Below, piece by piece: positions 42,084 to 48,806 of a DNA stretch of 64,000 nt. The first letter of the stretch is position 1. Every line of letters begins with the position of its first letter. The stretch covers positions 73,348 through 137,347 of the forward strand of contig DATEFW010000006.1 of the NCBI GenBank assembly GCA_035280425.1. Reading direction: 5' to 3'. The stretch is from QHXW01 sp035280425 (GTDB taxonomy: Bacteria > Acidobacteriota > Terriglobia > Bryobacterales > Bryobacteraceae). A program made the translations under genes and the position numbers. The notes beneath the pieces were generated by a model. The model was not told where the DNA came from, made no database searches, and saw only the letters and a list, made by a program, of their open reading frames with translations.

Positions 42084-43370
42084 CTACCCTTTCTTGAACT
42101 TCGTCTTCAACACCACCGGCGTCCCCTTAAACCCGAACCTCCGCCGGATCTGATGCACCAGGTACCGCTCGTGCGAAAAATGCAGCGGCCCCGCGCGATC
42201 CGTAAACAGAACGAACGTCGGCGGATGCACCGAAGCCTGCGTGATGTAATAAATTTTCCGCTCTTCAAACCGCAGCGATTCCACAAACCGGTTCAGCTCT
42301 CCCGTTGAAATGCGCTTTCCGCCCGCTTCGTGCACCTCACGAATCAACGGGAAAAGTTTTTCCGCGCCAGCGCCCGTCTTGGCCGATAAAAACACTACCG
42401 GCGCATACTCCAGAAATTTCAATTGATCCCGCACCTGCTGCTCGAAGCCGCGCTTCTTCGTTTTCTCGATCGCATCCCACTTGTTGACCACCACGATCAC
42501 CCCGCGCCCGCCTTCATGCGCATAACCCGCGATCGTCGCATCGAGACCGAGCACGCCTTCGGTCGCATCCAGAACCACCAGCGCCACCTGCGCCATCCGG
42601 ATGTGCCGCCGCGCCATCACCACGCTCAGCTTCTCCGCCATCAGCTTCGTTTTGCCCTTGCGCCGGATGCCCGCCGTATCCACGAACACGTAATCCGCTT
42701 CGCCGTGCCGCACGCTTGCATCCACTGCATCGCGCGTCGTGCCCGCCACCGGCGACACAATCACGCGCTCCTCGCCGATCAGTTGATTCAGCAGCGTCGA
42801 TTTCCCCACGTTCGGCCGCCCGATGATCGCCACCCGGATCGCCTCCGCCGCGTCTTCCTCCACCGCCGCCGGCAACTCCGCCGTCACGTGATCCAGCAGT
42901 TCCGCCACTCCCGTGCCGTGCTCGGCAGATACCGGAAACACGTCGCGAATTCCCAATTCGTAAAATCCGTGCGCCAGGTCCTCGCGCGCGACGGTATCGG
43001 CCTTGTTCACCGCGAGCGAAACCGGCTTGCCCAGCCGCAGCAGCATCTGCGCCAGGTCCCGATCCGCCCCGGTGATCTCCGCGCGCCCGTCCACCAGAAA
43101 AATCACGTGCGCGGCTTTCGCAAACGCCACCTGCGCCTGCTTCAAAATCTGGCTGGGAATATATTCGGAATCGGAAACCACGATGCCGCCGGTGTCGATC
43201 ACTTCGAACCGCCGCCCGTCATGCTGCGCCGCACCGTGAATGCGGTCGCGCGTGATCCCCGGCTCGTCCCCCACGATCGCGCGCCGCTCGCCCGTGATGC
43301 GGTTGAACAGCGTCGATTTCCCGACGTTCGGACGTCCGACGATCACGACCGTGGGTAATACATGCGCCAT
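42084..43370 (-). CDS. der: Ribosome-associated GTPase Der (EngA)
   Basis: 428 residues with two tandem GTPase domains: GRPNVGKSTLFN near residue 11 and GRPNVGKSTLLN near 188. Both have DTGG/DTAG G3 and NKAD/NKWD G4 motifs. A C-terminal KH-like domain follows, ending in RRFGFKGTPVVLKTKFKKG. It is essential for 50S subunit maturation. A TATCAT hexamer ends 9 nt before the ATG with no Shine-Dalgarno. Confidence 0.97.
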   Translation of the reverse strand: MAHVLPTVVIVGRPNVGKSTLFNRITGERRAIVGDEPGITRDRIHGAAQHDGRRFEVIDTGGIVVSDSEYIPSQILKQAQVAFAKAAHVIFLVDGRAEITGADRDLAQMLLRLGKPVSLAVNKADTVAREDLAHGFYELGIRDVFPVSAEHGTGVAELLDHVTAELPAAVEEDAAEAIRVAIIGRPNVGKSTLLNQLIGEERVIVSPVAGTTRDAVDASVRHGEADYVFVDTAGIRRKGKTKLMAEKLSVVMARRHIRMAQVALVVLDATEGVLGLDATIAGYAHEGGRGVIVVVNKWDAIEKTKKRGFEQQVRDQLKFLEYAPVVFLSAKTGAGAEKLFPLIREVHEAGGKRISTGELNRFVESLRFEERKIYYITQASVHPPTFVLFTDRAGPLHFSHERYLVHQIRRRFGFKGTPVVLKTKFKKG

Positions 43371-43379
43371 GCGATTTTC

Positions 43380-43385
43380 ATGATA
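43380..43385 (-). promoter_or_regulatory. -10 element of der
   Basis: TATCAT on the minus strand (5 of 6) ends 9 nt before the ATG at 43370. The predicted leader is only about two bases. Confidence 0.45.
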
Positions 43386-43499
43386 ACAACGCGCATCGAC
43401 GCGCTTCCGGCTCTGTGAAACTTATTTCGTTTTCTACCGTCTGATTAACTTGGAAGTCAGTTCAGACTCCAACACCGAAATGAACGAGGCGTTCTCAAC

Positions 43500-43730
43500 A
43501 TGCGTGGATTCGTGTCTTCACTGTTCTGCTTGTCTGTCGCGGTGATCTCGATGATCCTGCTCGCCGCCGGCACGCACTGGCTCGCGACGCGCCAGCTCGG
43601 CCAGTTGGATGGCATTCTGCTGTTCACCGCGTGCCTCTTGGCCGCCGTGGTGTTCGCCTGCCGTTTCCGCTTCGCCGATTTCGAGCCGCTCTCCATCACC
43701 CGCGGCACGCCCAGTCTCCAGCTCGACTGA
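43500..43730 (+). CDS. Small membrane protein (76 aa)
   Basis: 76 residues with two hydrophobic helices (about 8-28 and 39-55), separated by HWLATRQLGQLDG, and a polar tail with SITRGTPSLQLD. No family is recognised. It lies alone between der and a toxin gene; CCGAAATGAACGAGGC upstream gives no clear ribosome site. Moderately likely to be real because of the membrane-protein composition and an unbroken GC-rich third position. Confidence 0.5.
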   Translation: MRGFVSSLFCLSVAVISMILLAAGTHWLATRQLGQLDGILLFTACLLAAVVFACRFRFADFEPLSITRGTPSLQLD

Positions 43731-43747
43731 GCGAGACCTTCGCGCCG

Positions 43748-44128
43748 CTACCACACGCTCCGGCTATAGTGCCGGCGGATGTCACGGTCCGACGTGATCA
43801 GCGGCGTGTATCCGTTTGCCTTGGCGTGTGCCACAATGATCCGGTCAAAGGGATCCCGCGTCCACCCTTCGAACAGAGCCGCCTCGATCACGGGAGCGAA
43901 CGCATGATCGCACAACTGCAAACCGATCTGGCTTTCGAGTTGGTTCAGCAGCACCTGCGGAGGCTCGAGTATCTTGTGGATCTCGTACAGATACTGAAGT
44001 TCAAGTAGGACCACTGGAGAAATCAGCAGATCGGATTCTTCAATCGCCGCCGCCGCCTTGCGAGTCAGCCGCGTCAACTGCTTCTCACATAGCCAGACTA
44101 TCACCTGGGTATCCAGGTAATGAATCAC
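43748..44128 (-). CDS. PIN-domain toxin (VapC-type RNase)
   Basis: 126 residues from GTG at 44128, inside the antitoxin stop (GTGA overlap). An in-frame start eight codons upstream lies in the antitoxin gene. PIN residues are YLDTQVIVWL (Asp), SPVVLLELQYL (Glu), RDPFDRIIVAHA (Asp) and LITSDRDIRRH (Asp). The partner is the Phd-type antitoxin at 44125. It differs in subfamily from the neighbours at 41655 and 44891. Confidence 0.9.
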   Translation of the reverse strand: MIHYLDTQVIVWLCEKQLTRLTRKAAAAIEESDLLISPVVLLELQYLYEIHKILEPPQVLLNQLESQIGLQLCDHAFAPVIEAALFEGWTRDPFDRIIVAHAKANGYTPLITSDRDIRRHYSRSVW

Positions 44129-44373
44129 AGCTCCGACCAGTCCTTTTCCCACCCGGCCGTCATCTCTTTTAGCAGTTCCCGGCCGGCCCGCTTCAGATTC
44201 GCCTTTGGCACGACCACCTTTTGCGCGGTGAGGTTCGCCAGCTTCGGGCGTTTGGCTTCCGGCGTAATCTGAAAGACGACACCCTTGTGTACAAATTCCA
44301 CGGGCTTGCCATCGAGAGCCTGATCCGCCAGGCGGAAAAGCTCCTGACGCAGCTTGGTGATCGTAACCCTCAT
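44125..44373 (-). CDS. Phd/YefM-type antitoxin
   Basis: 82 residues starting MRVTITKLRQELFRLADQAL. The start at 44373 is favoured because a -10 lies 6 nt upstream and no leader is left; an open ATG nine codons earlier would lie on the promoter itself. The Phd fold gives the N-terminal DNA-binding part and PVEFVHKGVVFQITPE, then a toxin-binding tail (KEMTAGWEKDW). It should repress its own promoter through the palindrome in the -35/-10 spacer. Confidence 0.85.
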   Translation of the reverse strand: MRVTITKLRQELFRLADQALDGKPVEFVHKGVVFQITPEAKRPKLANLTAQKVVVPKANLKRAGRELLKEMTAGWEKDWSEL

Positions 44374-44379
44374 ACCATT

Positions 44380-44408
44380 AAAATATCGCTTTATGTACAT
44401 AATGTCAA
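44380..44408 (-). promoter_or_regulatory. Promoter with operator palindrome, Phd-PIN module
   Basis: On the minus strand TTGACA (44408-44403) and TATTTT (44385-44380) are 17 nt apart, the best-formed -35/-10 pair in the window. The spacer begins with a 12-bp perfect palindrome TTATGTACATAA (44391-44402). The -10 ends 6 nt before the ATG, so the message is leaderless. The palindrome is the likely antitoxin operator. Confidence 0.7.
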
Positions 44409-44524
44409 TTAGTTAATGTACGTTAAGGACGTTGCCCTCTCTGCCTTAGAGCTGCGCGGCCGCACTCGGGGCCGCGCAGAAATACGAATTCAGATTTTCG
44501 TCCATGGGCCTTGCGAATACCGGT

Positions 44525-44625
44525 GCGCCTCAGCGGTGAACAGCCGCGCCCTCTACTCGTTACAATCAAAGATTCAAATGTCCACGCCCGCCAAAGCCCC
44601 CTCCGTACACTCGTTCTGCTCCCGG
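44525..44625 (+). pseudogene. Copy of the dinG-like gene promoter and first 16 codons
   Basis: ATG at 44578 starts MSTPAKAPSVHSFCSR, matching MSTPTKASSVHSFFSR of the helicase at 45723. 42 of the first 48 coding bases agree. The upstream part matches too: GCGCCTCAGCGGTGAA (44525-44540) against GCGCCTCTGCGGTGAA (45672-45687), and TACAATCAA (44561-44569 against 45701-45709). Similarity stops after the sixteenth codon. It is a broken remnant of the gene start, separated from the intact gene by about 1.1 kb that holds a toxin-antitoxin module. Confidence 0.7.
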
Positions 44626-44652
44626 CGATCCGCGGCAAACTCCGGAAACTCG

Positions 44653-44711
44653 GGGACGGAGATCAAATGCGTCCCTGGGCAACGGTCTTCTGTAATGGTC
44701 TCCCAAGACCG
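44653..44711. repeat. Two small inverted repeats
   Basis: GGGACG (44653-44658) and CGTCCC (44670-44675) are followed by CGGTCTT (44683-44689) and AAGACCG (44705-44711). The first resembles GGGACAG/CTGTCCC at 52026-52045. Both look like small palindromic repeats of the sort associated with REP-type mobile sequences, but no transposase is near. Confidence 0.4.
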
Positions 44712-44890
44712 TAAGTTTGCAGGACTTGCTCCACATAGCAGCATGCCACATGGGCGGCGCGTAGATAGGAACCACGAGGTTAACGCGGTTGAACCGTCGT
44801 TCGAGCCGGAAAGGTCCCCGGAGAGTCTGAGGGCGGCGTTCCGCTTCCGAATCCTGATAGCACCGCGGCGGCACGGCAACCCCGCTCCCC

Positions 44891-45316
44891 TCACGGCGTC
44901 CGCACCCGCTTCGCCGCTTCTGAACCAAACTGTCCGTAGTGCTTCACATTCCAGGTGTAGAGGATCTCCGCCTTCGCCTTTAACGCGCAATGAACCAGCA
45001 GCGCGTCGTAGATCGTCCCGCCCACTACACCGGCCGCGGCCGCCAAAGAAATTGCCTGGAAATATTCATGCTCATCGAGCGAAACGACCGTCAGCCGCTC
45101 GCGCACGTCGCTCAGGAACAACATGGCCTGTTCCCCGCTGATGCGATGCGTCCCCGGCATCCGGGTGAGTGAGGAATAAATCTCCGCCAGGCTATGCGCG
45201 CCGCAACAAGCCTGCTTCTTGGCGAAGCGTAGAAGACACTCCATGCTCGGACCGTGGTGCTGGTGGTCGCCATAGAACACCGGTACCAGAACCGAAGTAT
45301 CGAAAAACGCTTTCAC
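44891..45316 (-). CDS. PIN-domain toxin (VapC-type RNase)
   Basis: 141 residues from GTG at 45316, inside the antitoxin stop (GTGA). An open stretch of 33 codons upstream lies in the antitoxin gene. Active-site residues are FFDTSVLVPV (Asp), GAHSLAEIYSSL (Glu), GTIYDALLVHCA (Asp) and TWNVKHYGQFG, where the last acidic residue normally found (D) is replaced by Asn. This is a fungal/archaeal-type PIN subfamily by its YGDHQHHGPS loop. Partner of the AbrB-type antitoxin. Confidence 0.88.
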   Translation of the reverse strand: MKAFFDTSVLVPVFYGDHQHHGPSMECLLRFAKKQACCGAHSLAEIYSSLTRMPGTHRISGEQAMLFLSDVRERLTVVSLDEHEYFQAISLAAAAGVVGGTIYDALLVHCALKAKAEILYTWNVKHYGQFGSEAAKRVRTP

Positions 45317-45585
45317 CTGGCTTTCCTGTTTCGTCGGTCCCGCTCCTCGCGAATCTGACCGAGCGTCTGATCCGTGGTCGCAGCCGTCAGCGGCCGACCC
45401 GTGCGGTAGACCCAAATCCCGCGTTCTTTACGCAAGGGCGCCGTGCCCCGCACTGGCCGCAACGTAATCTGTTCTCCCCGGGTTTCGAGTTCGAGCGTGT
45501 CGCCGGCAGACAGTTCCAGTTCGTCCCGAAGCGGTTTCGGCAGAACCACGCGCCCGGCTTTATCAAGTGTGATCTTAGCCGTCAT
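45313..45585 (-). CDS. AbrB/SpoVT-type (swapped-hairpin) antitoxin
   Basis: 90 residues starting MTAKITLDKAGRVVLPKPLRDELELSAGD, the swapped-hairpin DNA-binding module, with DTLELETRGEQITLRPV following. The C-terminus (IREERDRRNRKAR) is very basic and probably contacts the toxin. An upstream in-frame ATG would add 28 residues without family support. The gene overlaps the toxin start by 4 nt. The upstream region is shared with the dinG-like gene, transcribed the other way. Confidence 0.85.
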   Translation of the reverse strand: MTAKITLDKAGRVVLPKPLRDELELSAGDTLELETRGEQITLRPVRGTAPLRKERGIWVYRTGRPLTAATTDQTLGQIREERDRRNRKAR

Positions 45586-45700
45586 GATGCCATTTGTTGA
45601 TGGGTCTTCCCATTTCCCAATACCATTATAGCGGTACAGCCAGCCAATTTCCTGCTGTTCTCTGCGCATCCGCGCCTCTGCGGTGAATTCTCTCCCCCGC

Positions 45701-45706
45701 TACAAT
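45701..45706 (+). promoter_or_regulatory. -10-like element of the dinG-like gene
   Basis: TACAAT 16 nt before the ATG at 45723, conserved in the partial copy at 44561-44566. The motif GCGCCTCTGCGGTGAA lies 13 nt before it and is also duplicated. Confidence 0.4.
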
Positions 45707-45722
45707 CAATCTAGCCCCCAAA

Positions 45723-47651
45723 ATGTCCACTCCCACCAAAGCCTCCTCCGTGCACTCGTTCTTTTCCCGGCACGGCGCGCTTTCCAAGTGGCATCCCAAC
45801 TACGAATTCCGCTCCGGCCAGCTCGAAATGGCCGAGGCCGTCGAATCCGCTCTCGCCGACCGCAAGCATCTCATCGTCGAAGCCGGCACCGGCACCGGCA
45901 AGACGCTCGCCTATCTCGTGCCCGCCATCCTCTCCGGCAAGCGCATCATCGTTTCCACCGGCACCAAAAATCTCCAGGAGCAGCTCTTCTTTAAAGACGT
46001 TCCGTTTTTGCAGAAACATTTTCCGCGCCCTCTCGAAGTCTGCTACATGAAGGGCCGCAGCAACTACGCCTGCCGCCAGAAAATCTACGACGCCGAAAAA
46101 GAAGCCATCCTCACCGGCCTCGAAGAAGTCGCCGACTTCCAGATCATCCAGGACTGGGAAAAATCCACCGAGTTCGGCGACCGCGCCGAAATCCGCACGC
46201 TCCCCGAATCGAGCACCGCCTGGAACAAAATCGACGCCCGCCGCGACCTCTGCTCCGGCCAGAAATGCCCGCAGTTCGATCGCTGCTTCATCACCCTCAT
46301 GCACCAGCGCGCCATGGCGAGCGATATCATCATCGTCAACCACCACCTCTTCTTCGCCGACCTCGCCATCAAAGACGAAGACATTCCCGGCATCCTGCCC
46401 GAATATCACGCCGTGGTTTTCGATGAAGCGCACGAGCTCGAAGACATCGCCGGCCAGTATTTCGGCGTCTCGACCAGCAATTACCGTTTCGAAGAATTGC
46501 GCCGCGACATCGCTCGCGTCTCGAGCCAGAAACAATTCGGCTCACCCGAGCTCGACCGCATTCTCGATCGCATGGAAGAGTTGGCCGGCCGTTTCTTCGC
46601 GCTGTTCGCCGAAACCGACGGACGCAGCGGATTCGAGGGCCGCTCGGCCTTCCGCGAGCAGCATGAGGACGATTACCAGGATCTCCTTGCAGCTCTGGAA
46701 CTTACGGTTTCACATTTGAAGTTGTTAAAGAGCTCGCCTGACGAGGTCCACCCGCTGATTCGCCGCGCGCAGGAGCTCAACCTGGCCTTGAGATTTATTC
46801 TGGAATCTGACGACGGCGGCTACGTTTATTGGGTAGAGCGTCGGGGCCGCGGCTGCTTCCTTCAGGCCACGCCGATCGATGTCTCGCAGATTCTCGCCGA
46901 GCGGCTTTTCGACCAGCTCGAAACCGTCGTGCTGACTTCGGCAACGCTCGCCGTCGCCGGAAGTTTCGATTTCACCAAAAAACGCCTCGGCCTGCCCTAC
47001 GCCCGGTCGCTCGTCGTCGCCGGCCATTTCGATTACGCGAAACAGGCGCTGCTTTACGTTCCCCAGCACCTGCCCGATCCGCGCGATCAGGCGTTCACCA
47101 AAATGGCGGCGGACGAAATCATCCGCCTGCTCGAACTCAGCCGCGGCCGCGCCTTCGTGCTCTTCACCAGCTACCAGCAAATGCGCCTGATTTACGACCG
47201 CGTTTCGCTCGAGATCGAATTTCCGACGCTGCTCCAGGGCACCGGCCCGCGCAGCGCGCTGCTCGAAGAGTTCCGCTCCACTCCCAACAGCGTGCTGTTC
47301 GCCACCGCCGCCTTCTGGCAGGGCGTCGACGTGCCGGGCGAGCAGTTGAGCTGCGTTATCATTGATAGGTTGCCGTTCGCCGTTCCCAGCGATCCCGTGG
47401 TCGATGCCCGCTTGCGCAATATCCGGGAATCCGGAGGAAATCCGTTTTACGATTACCAGGTCCCGCAGGCGGCGATCGCTTTAAAACAGGGATTTGGCAG
47501 GCTGATTCGCAGCCGCTCGGACCGCGGCGTCCTCGTGCTATTGGACAACCGCGTCACTAAGCAGCGCTACGGGCAGGTCTTTTTCGACAGCCTTCCCGAT
47601 TACGGATTTACAACCTCGATCGGCGACGTGGAGAAGTTCTTTAATGTTTGA
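45723..47651 (+). CDS. DinG/YoaA-like ATP-dependent DNA helicase (XPD family)
   Basis: 642 residues. Walker A is EAGTGTGKTLAYL, the iron-sulfur cluster Cys are in CYMKGRSNYACRQ and CSGQKCPQFDRC, and the Walker B is VFDEAHELED. Helicase motifs of the second domain end with LKQGFGRLIRSRSDRG. These enzymes unwind DNA 5'-3' and act in repair and at R-loops. The queD gene begins 8 nt before this stop. The first 16 codons are duplicated upstream. Confidence 0.93.
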   Translation: MSTPTKASSVHSFFSRHGALSKWHPNYEFRSGQLEMAEAVESALADRKHLIVEAGTGTGKTLAYLVPAILSGKRIIVSTGTKNLQEQLFFKDVPFLQKHFPRPLEVCYMKGRSNYACRQKIYDAEKEAILTGLEEVADFQIIQDWEKSTEFGDRAEIRTLPESSTAWNKIDARRDLCSGQKCPQFDRCFITLMHQRAMASDIIIVNHHLFFADLAIKDEDIPGILPEYHAVVFDEAHELEDIAGQYFGVSTSNYRFEELRRDIARVSSQKQFGSPELDRILDRMEELAGRFFALFAETDGRSGFEGRSAFREQHEDDYQDLLAALELTVSHLKLLKSSPDEVHPLIRRAQELNLALRFILESDDGGYVYWVERRGRGCFLQATPIDVSQILAERLFDQLETVVLTSATLAVAGSFDFTKKRLGLPYARSLVVAGHFDYAKQALLYVPQHLPDPRDQAFTKMAADEIIRLLELSRGRAFVLFTSYQQMRLIYDRVSLEIEFPTLLQGTGPRSALLEEFRSTPNSVLFATAAFWQGVDVPGEQLSCVIIDRLPFAVPSDPVVDARLRNIRESGGNPFYDYQVPQAAIALKQGFGRLIRSRSDRGVLVLLDNRVTKQRYGQVFFDSLPDYGFTTSIGDVEKFFNV

Positions 47652-48045
47652 AGTTTCGGTGGAAGAGACTTTCGCGGCCGGCCACGCGCTGCGCAACTAT
47701 CACGGCAAGTGCGAAAACGTGCATGGCCACAACTACAAGGTGCAGGTTACGGTCGAAGGCGAGGAACTGAACGAAGCCGGCCTTCTGGTGGATTTTGCCG
47801 ACGTCAAACGCGTGATTCGCGGTGTGGTCGCGCGCCTGGATCACCAGTTCCTGAACGATGTGACGCCCTTCAACTCGATCAATCCCTCGGCCGAAAACCT
47901 GGCCCGCTATTTCTACGAACAGATCAGCGGCGGCATAGGTGAAGCGGGCGGGCGCGTGCGCGAAGTGAAAATCTGGGAGACCGATATCACCTCCGCCACC
48001 TACCGGCCGCCGGCGCCGGTTATTCCTATTCGGTCCAATAGCTGA
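47644..48045 (+). CDS. queD: 6-carboxytetrahydropterin synthase family (QueD-like)
   Basis: 133 residues of the PTPS/QueD fold. Zinc His are in FAAGHALRNYHG and VHGHNYKV, the catalytic Cys is in GKCENVHGH, and the Glu of EVKIWETDITSA binds the pterin. It likely makes 6-carboxy-tetrahydropterin in queuosine/7-deazaguanine synthesis; other pterin roles of the family cannot be excluded since no queC, queE or queF is adjacent. It overlaps the helicase by 8 nt and the convergent gene by 20. Confidence 0.85.
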   Translation: MFEVSVEETFAAGHALRNYHGKCENVHGHNYKVQVTVEGEELNEAGLLVDFADVKRVIRGVVARLDHQFLNDVTPFNSINPSAENLARYFYEQISGGIGEAGGRVREVKIWETDITSATYRPPAPVIPIRSNS

Positions 48046-48352
48046 CCAGCAGCCCCTCACCCGCGACGTCCATGTCGATGTAGTACTGGGAAAGATTCAG
48101 GACATCGGCGTCCTGCTGCGATTCCAGAAAAAAAGAATCCGAGAAGCCGCCTGCGGAATTCGGCCAGAGCACGCGCACCACGTTCACCAGCGTGGCGCGG
48201 ACCATTCCCTTCGCGCCGATGTAGCCTTTGCCTGTGAGGCCCGGAATCACTTGGAAATAAATCTTGCTGGCTCTGGCGGTTGGATCAGTCGATAAGGGAA
48301 CTGGGGTGCCCGGCGTCGCGACGTTGACTCTTCCCAAAGCGGTTACGGTCAT
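48026..48352 (-). CDS. Conserved hypothetical protein, virion-protein-like
   Basis: 108 residues starting MTVTALGRVNVATPGTPVPL. It is Gly, Val and Ser rich with the phrases IYFQVIPGLTGKGYIGAKGM and GFSDSFFLES. The pattern of a short all-beta protein with GTP and KGYIG segments recalls small structural proteins of tailed phages, where I have met such sequences, but this is from memory and not from a match. There is no phage gene nearby. An ATG six codons earlier is also possible. Convergent with queD with a 20-nt overlap. Confidence 0.5.
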   Translation of the reverse strand: MTVTALGRVNVATPGTPVPLSTDPTARASKIYFQVIPGLTGKGYIGAKGMVRATLVNVVRVLWPNSAGGFSDSFFLESQQDADVLNLSQYYIDMDVAGEGLLVSYWTE

Positions 48353-48466
48353 CGGAACTCCTAACCGCATCTTAGCGGACGGGTTCCCAGGCTCCGGCGC
48401 ACCAGCCCGCCTAAGTGGCTGGATTTCGGGAAGAAAGACCTGCGAAACCGGTGTGACCGGGTGCGC

Positions 48467-48727
48467 CTAGCGGCCGTAGTAAGCGGCGTTTTTGGGCGTA
48501 AAGCTCTGCCACTTCTCCGGAAGGTCATCGAGCGCGAATATGGCCGATACCGGGCAGACCGGTACGCAGGCGCCGCAATCGATGCACTCCACCGGATCGA
48601 TGTAGAGCATCTCGGACTCGGCGAAATTCGGCTCGTCCTTTTTGGGGTGGATGCAATCCACCGGGCAGGCGTCCACGCACGCCGTGTCTTTGGTTCCAAT
48701 ACAGGGTTCCGCTATAACGTATGCCAT
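48467..48727 (-). CDS. Ferredoxin with two iron-sulfur clusters
   Basis: 86 residues from ATG, with AGGA about 8 nt upstream. CIGTKDTACVDACPVDCI and CIDCGACVPVCP are the cluster motifs. The first motif has the 7-residue gap between Cys as in FdxA-type 7Fe ferredoxins ([3Fe-4S] or [4Fe-4S]); the second is a classic [4Fe-4S]. It shuttles electrons in the cytoplasm; the partner is unknown and no redox enzyme is next to it. Confidence 0.93.
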   Translation of the reverse strand: MAYVIAEPCIGTKDTACVDACPVDCIHPKKDEPNFAESEMLYIDPVECIDCGACVPVCPVSAIFALDDLPEKWQSFTPKNAAYYGR

Positions 48728-48806
48728 GAATATTTTCCTGTGAAGCATATTCATAGCACATGGTTGCGAAAAACACAAACCGGGCAAGTCTGGGCGGGGT
48801 TGGCGG

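Larger units (their letters stand above)
44409..44890. other. Gene-poor stretch with a dinG-start copy and small palindromes
   Basis: About 480 bases without a gene I would call, lying between two toxin modules. It holds a diverged copy of the dinG-like gene start (44525-44625) and inverted repeats GGGACG/CGTCCC (44653-44675) and CGGTCTT/AAGACCG (44683-44711). The remainder (44712-44890) has long open frames in several readings, but none shows a start or motif, and I take it as decayed sequence. Confidence 0.6.

Noticed and set aside
44416..45141. Open frame of 241 codons on the plus strand between toxin modules
   Set aside because: It crosses the copy of the dinG-like gene start and part of the antisense of a PIN toxin, and has no family pattern; the copy itself is noted separately.
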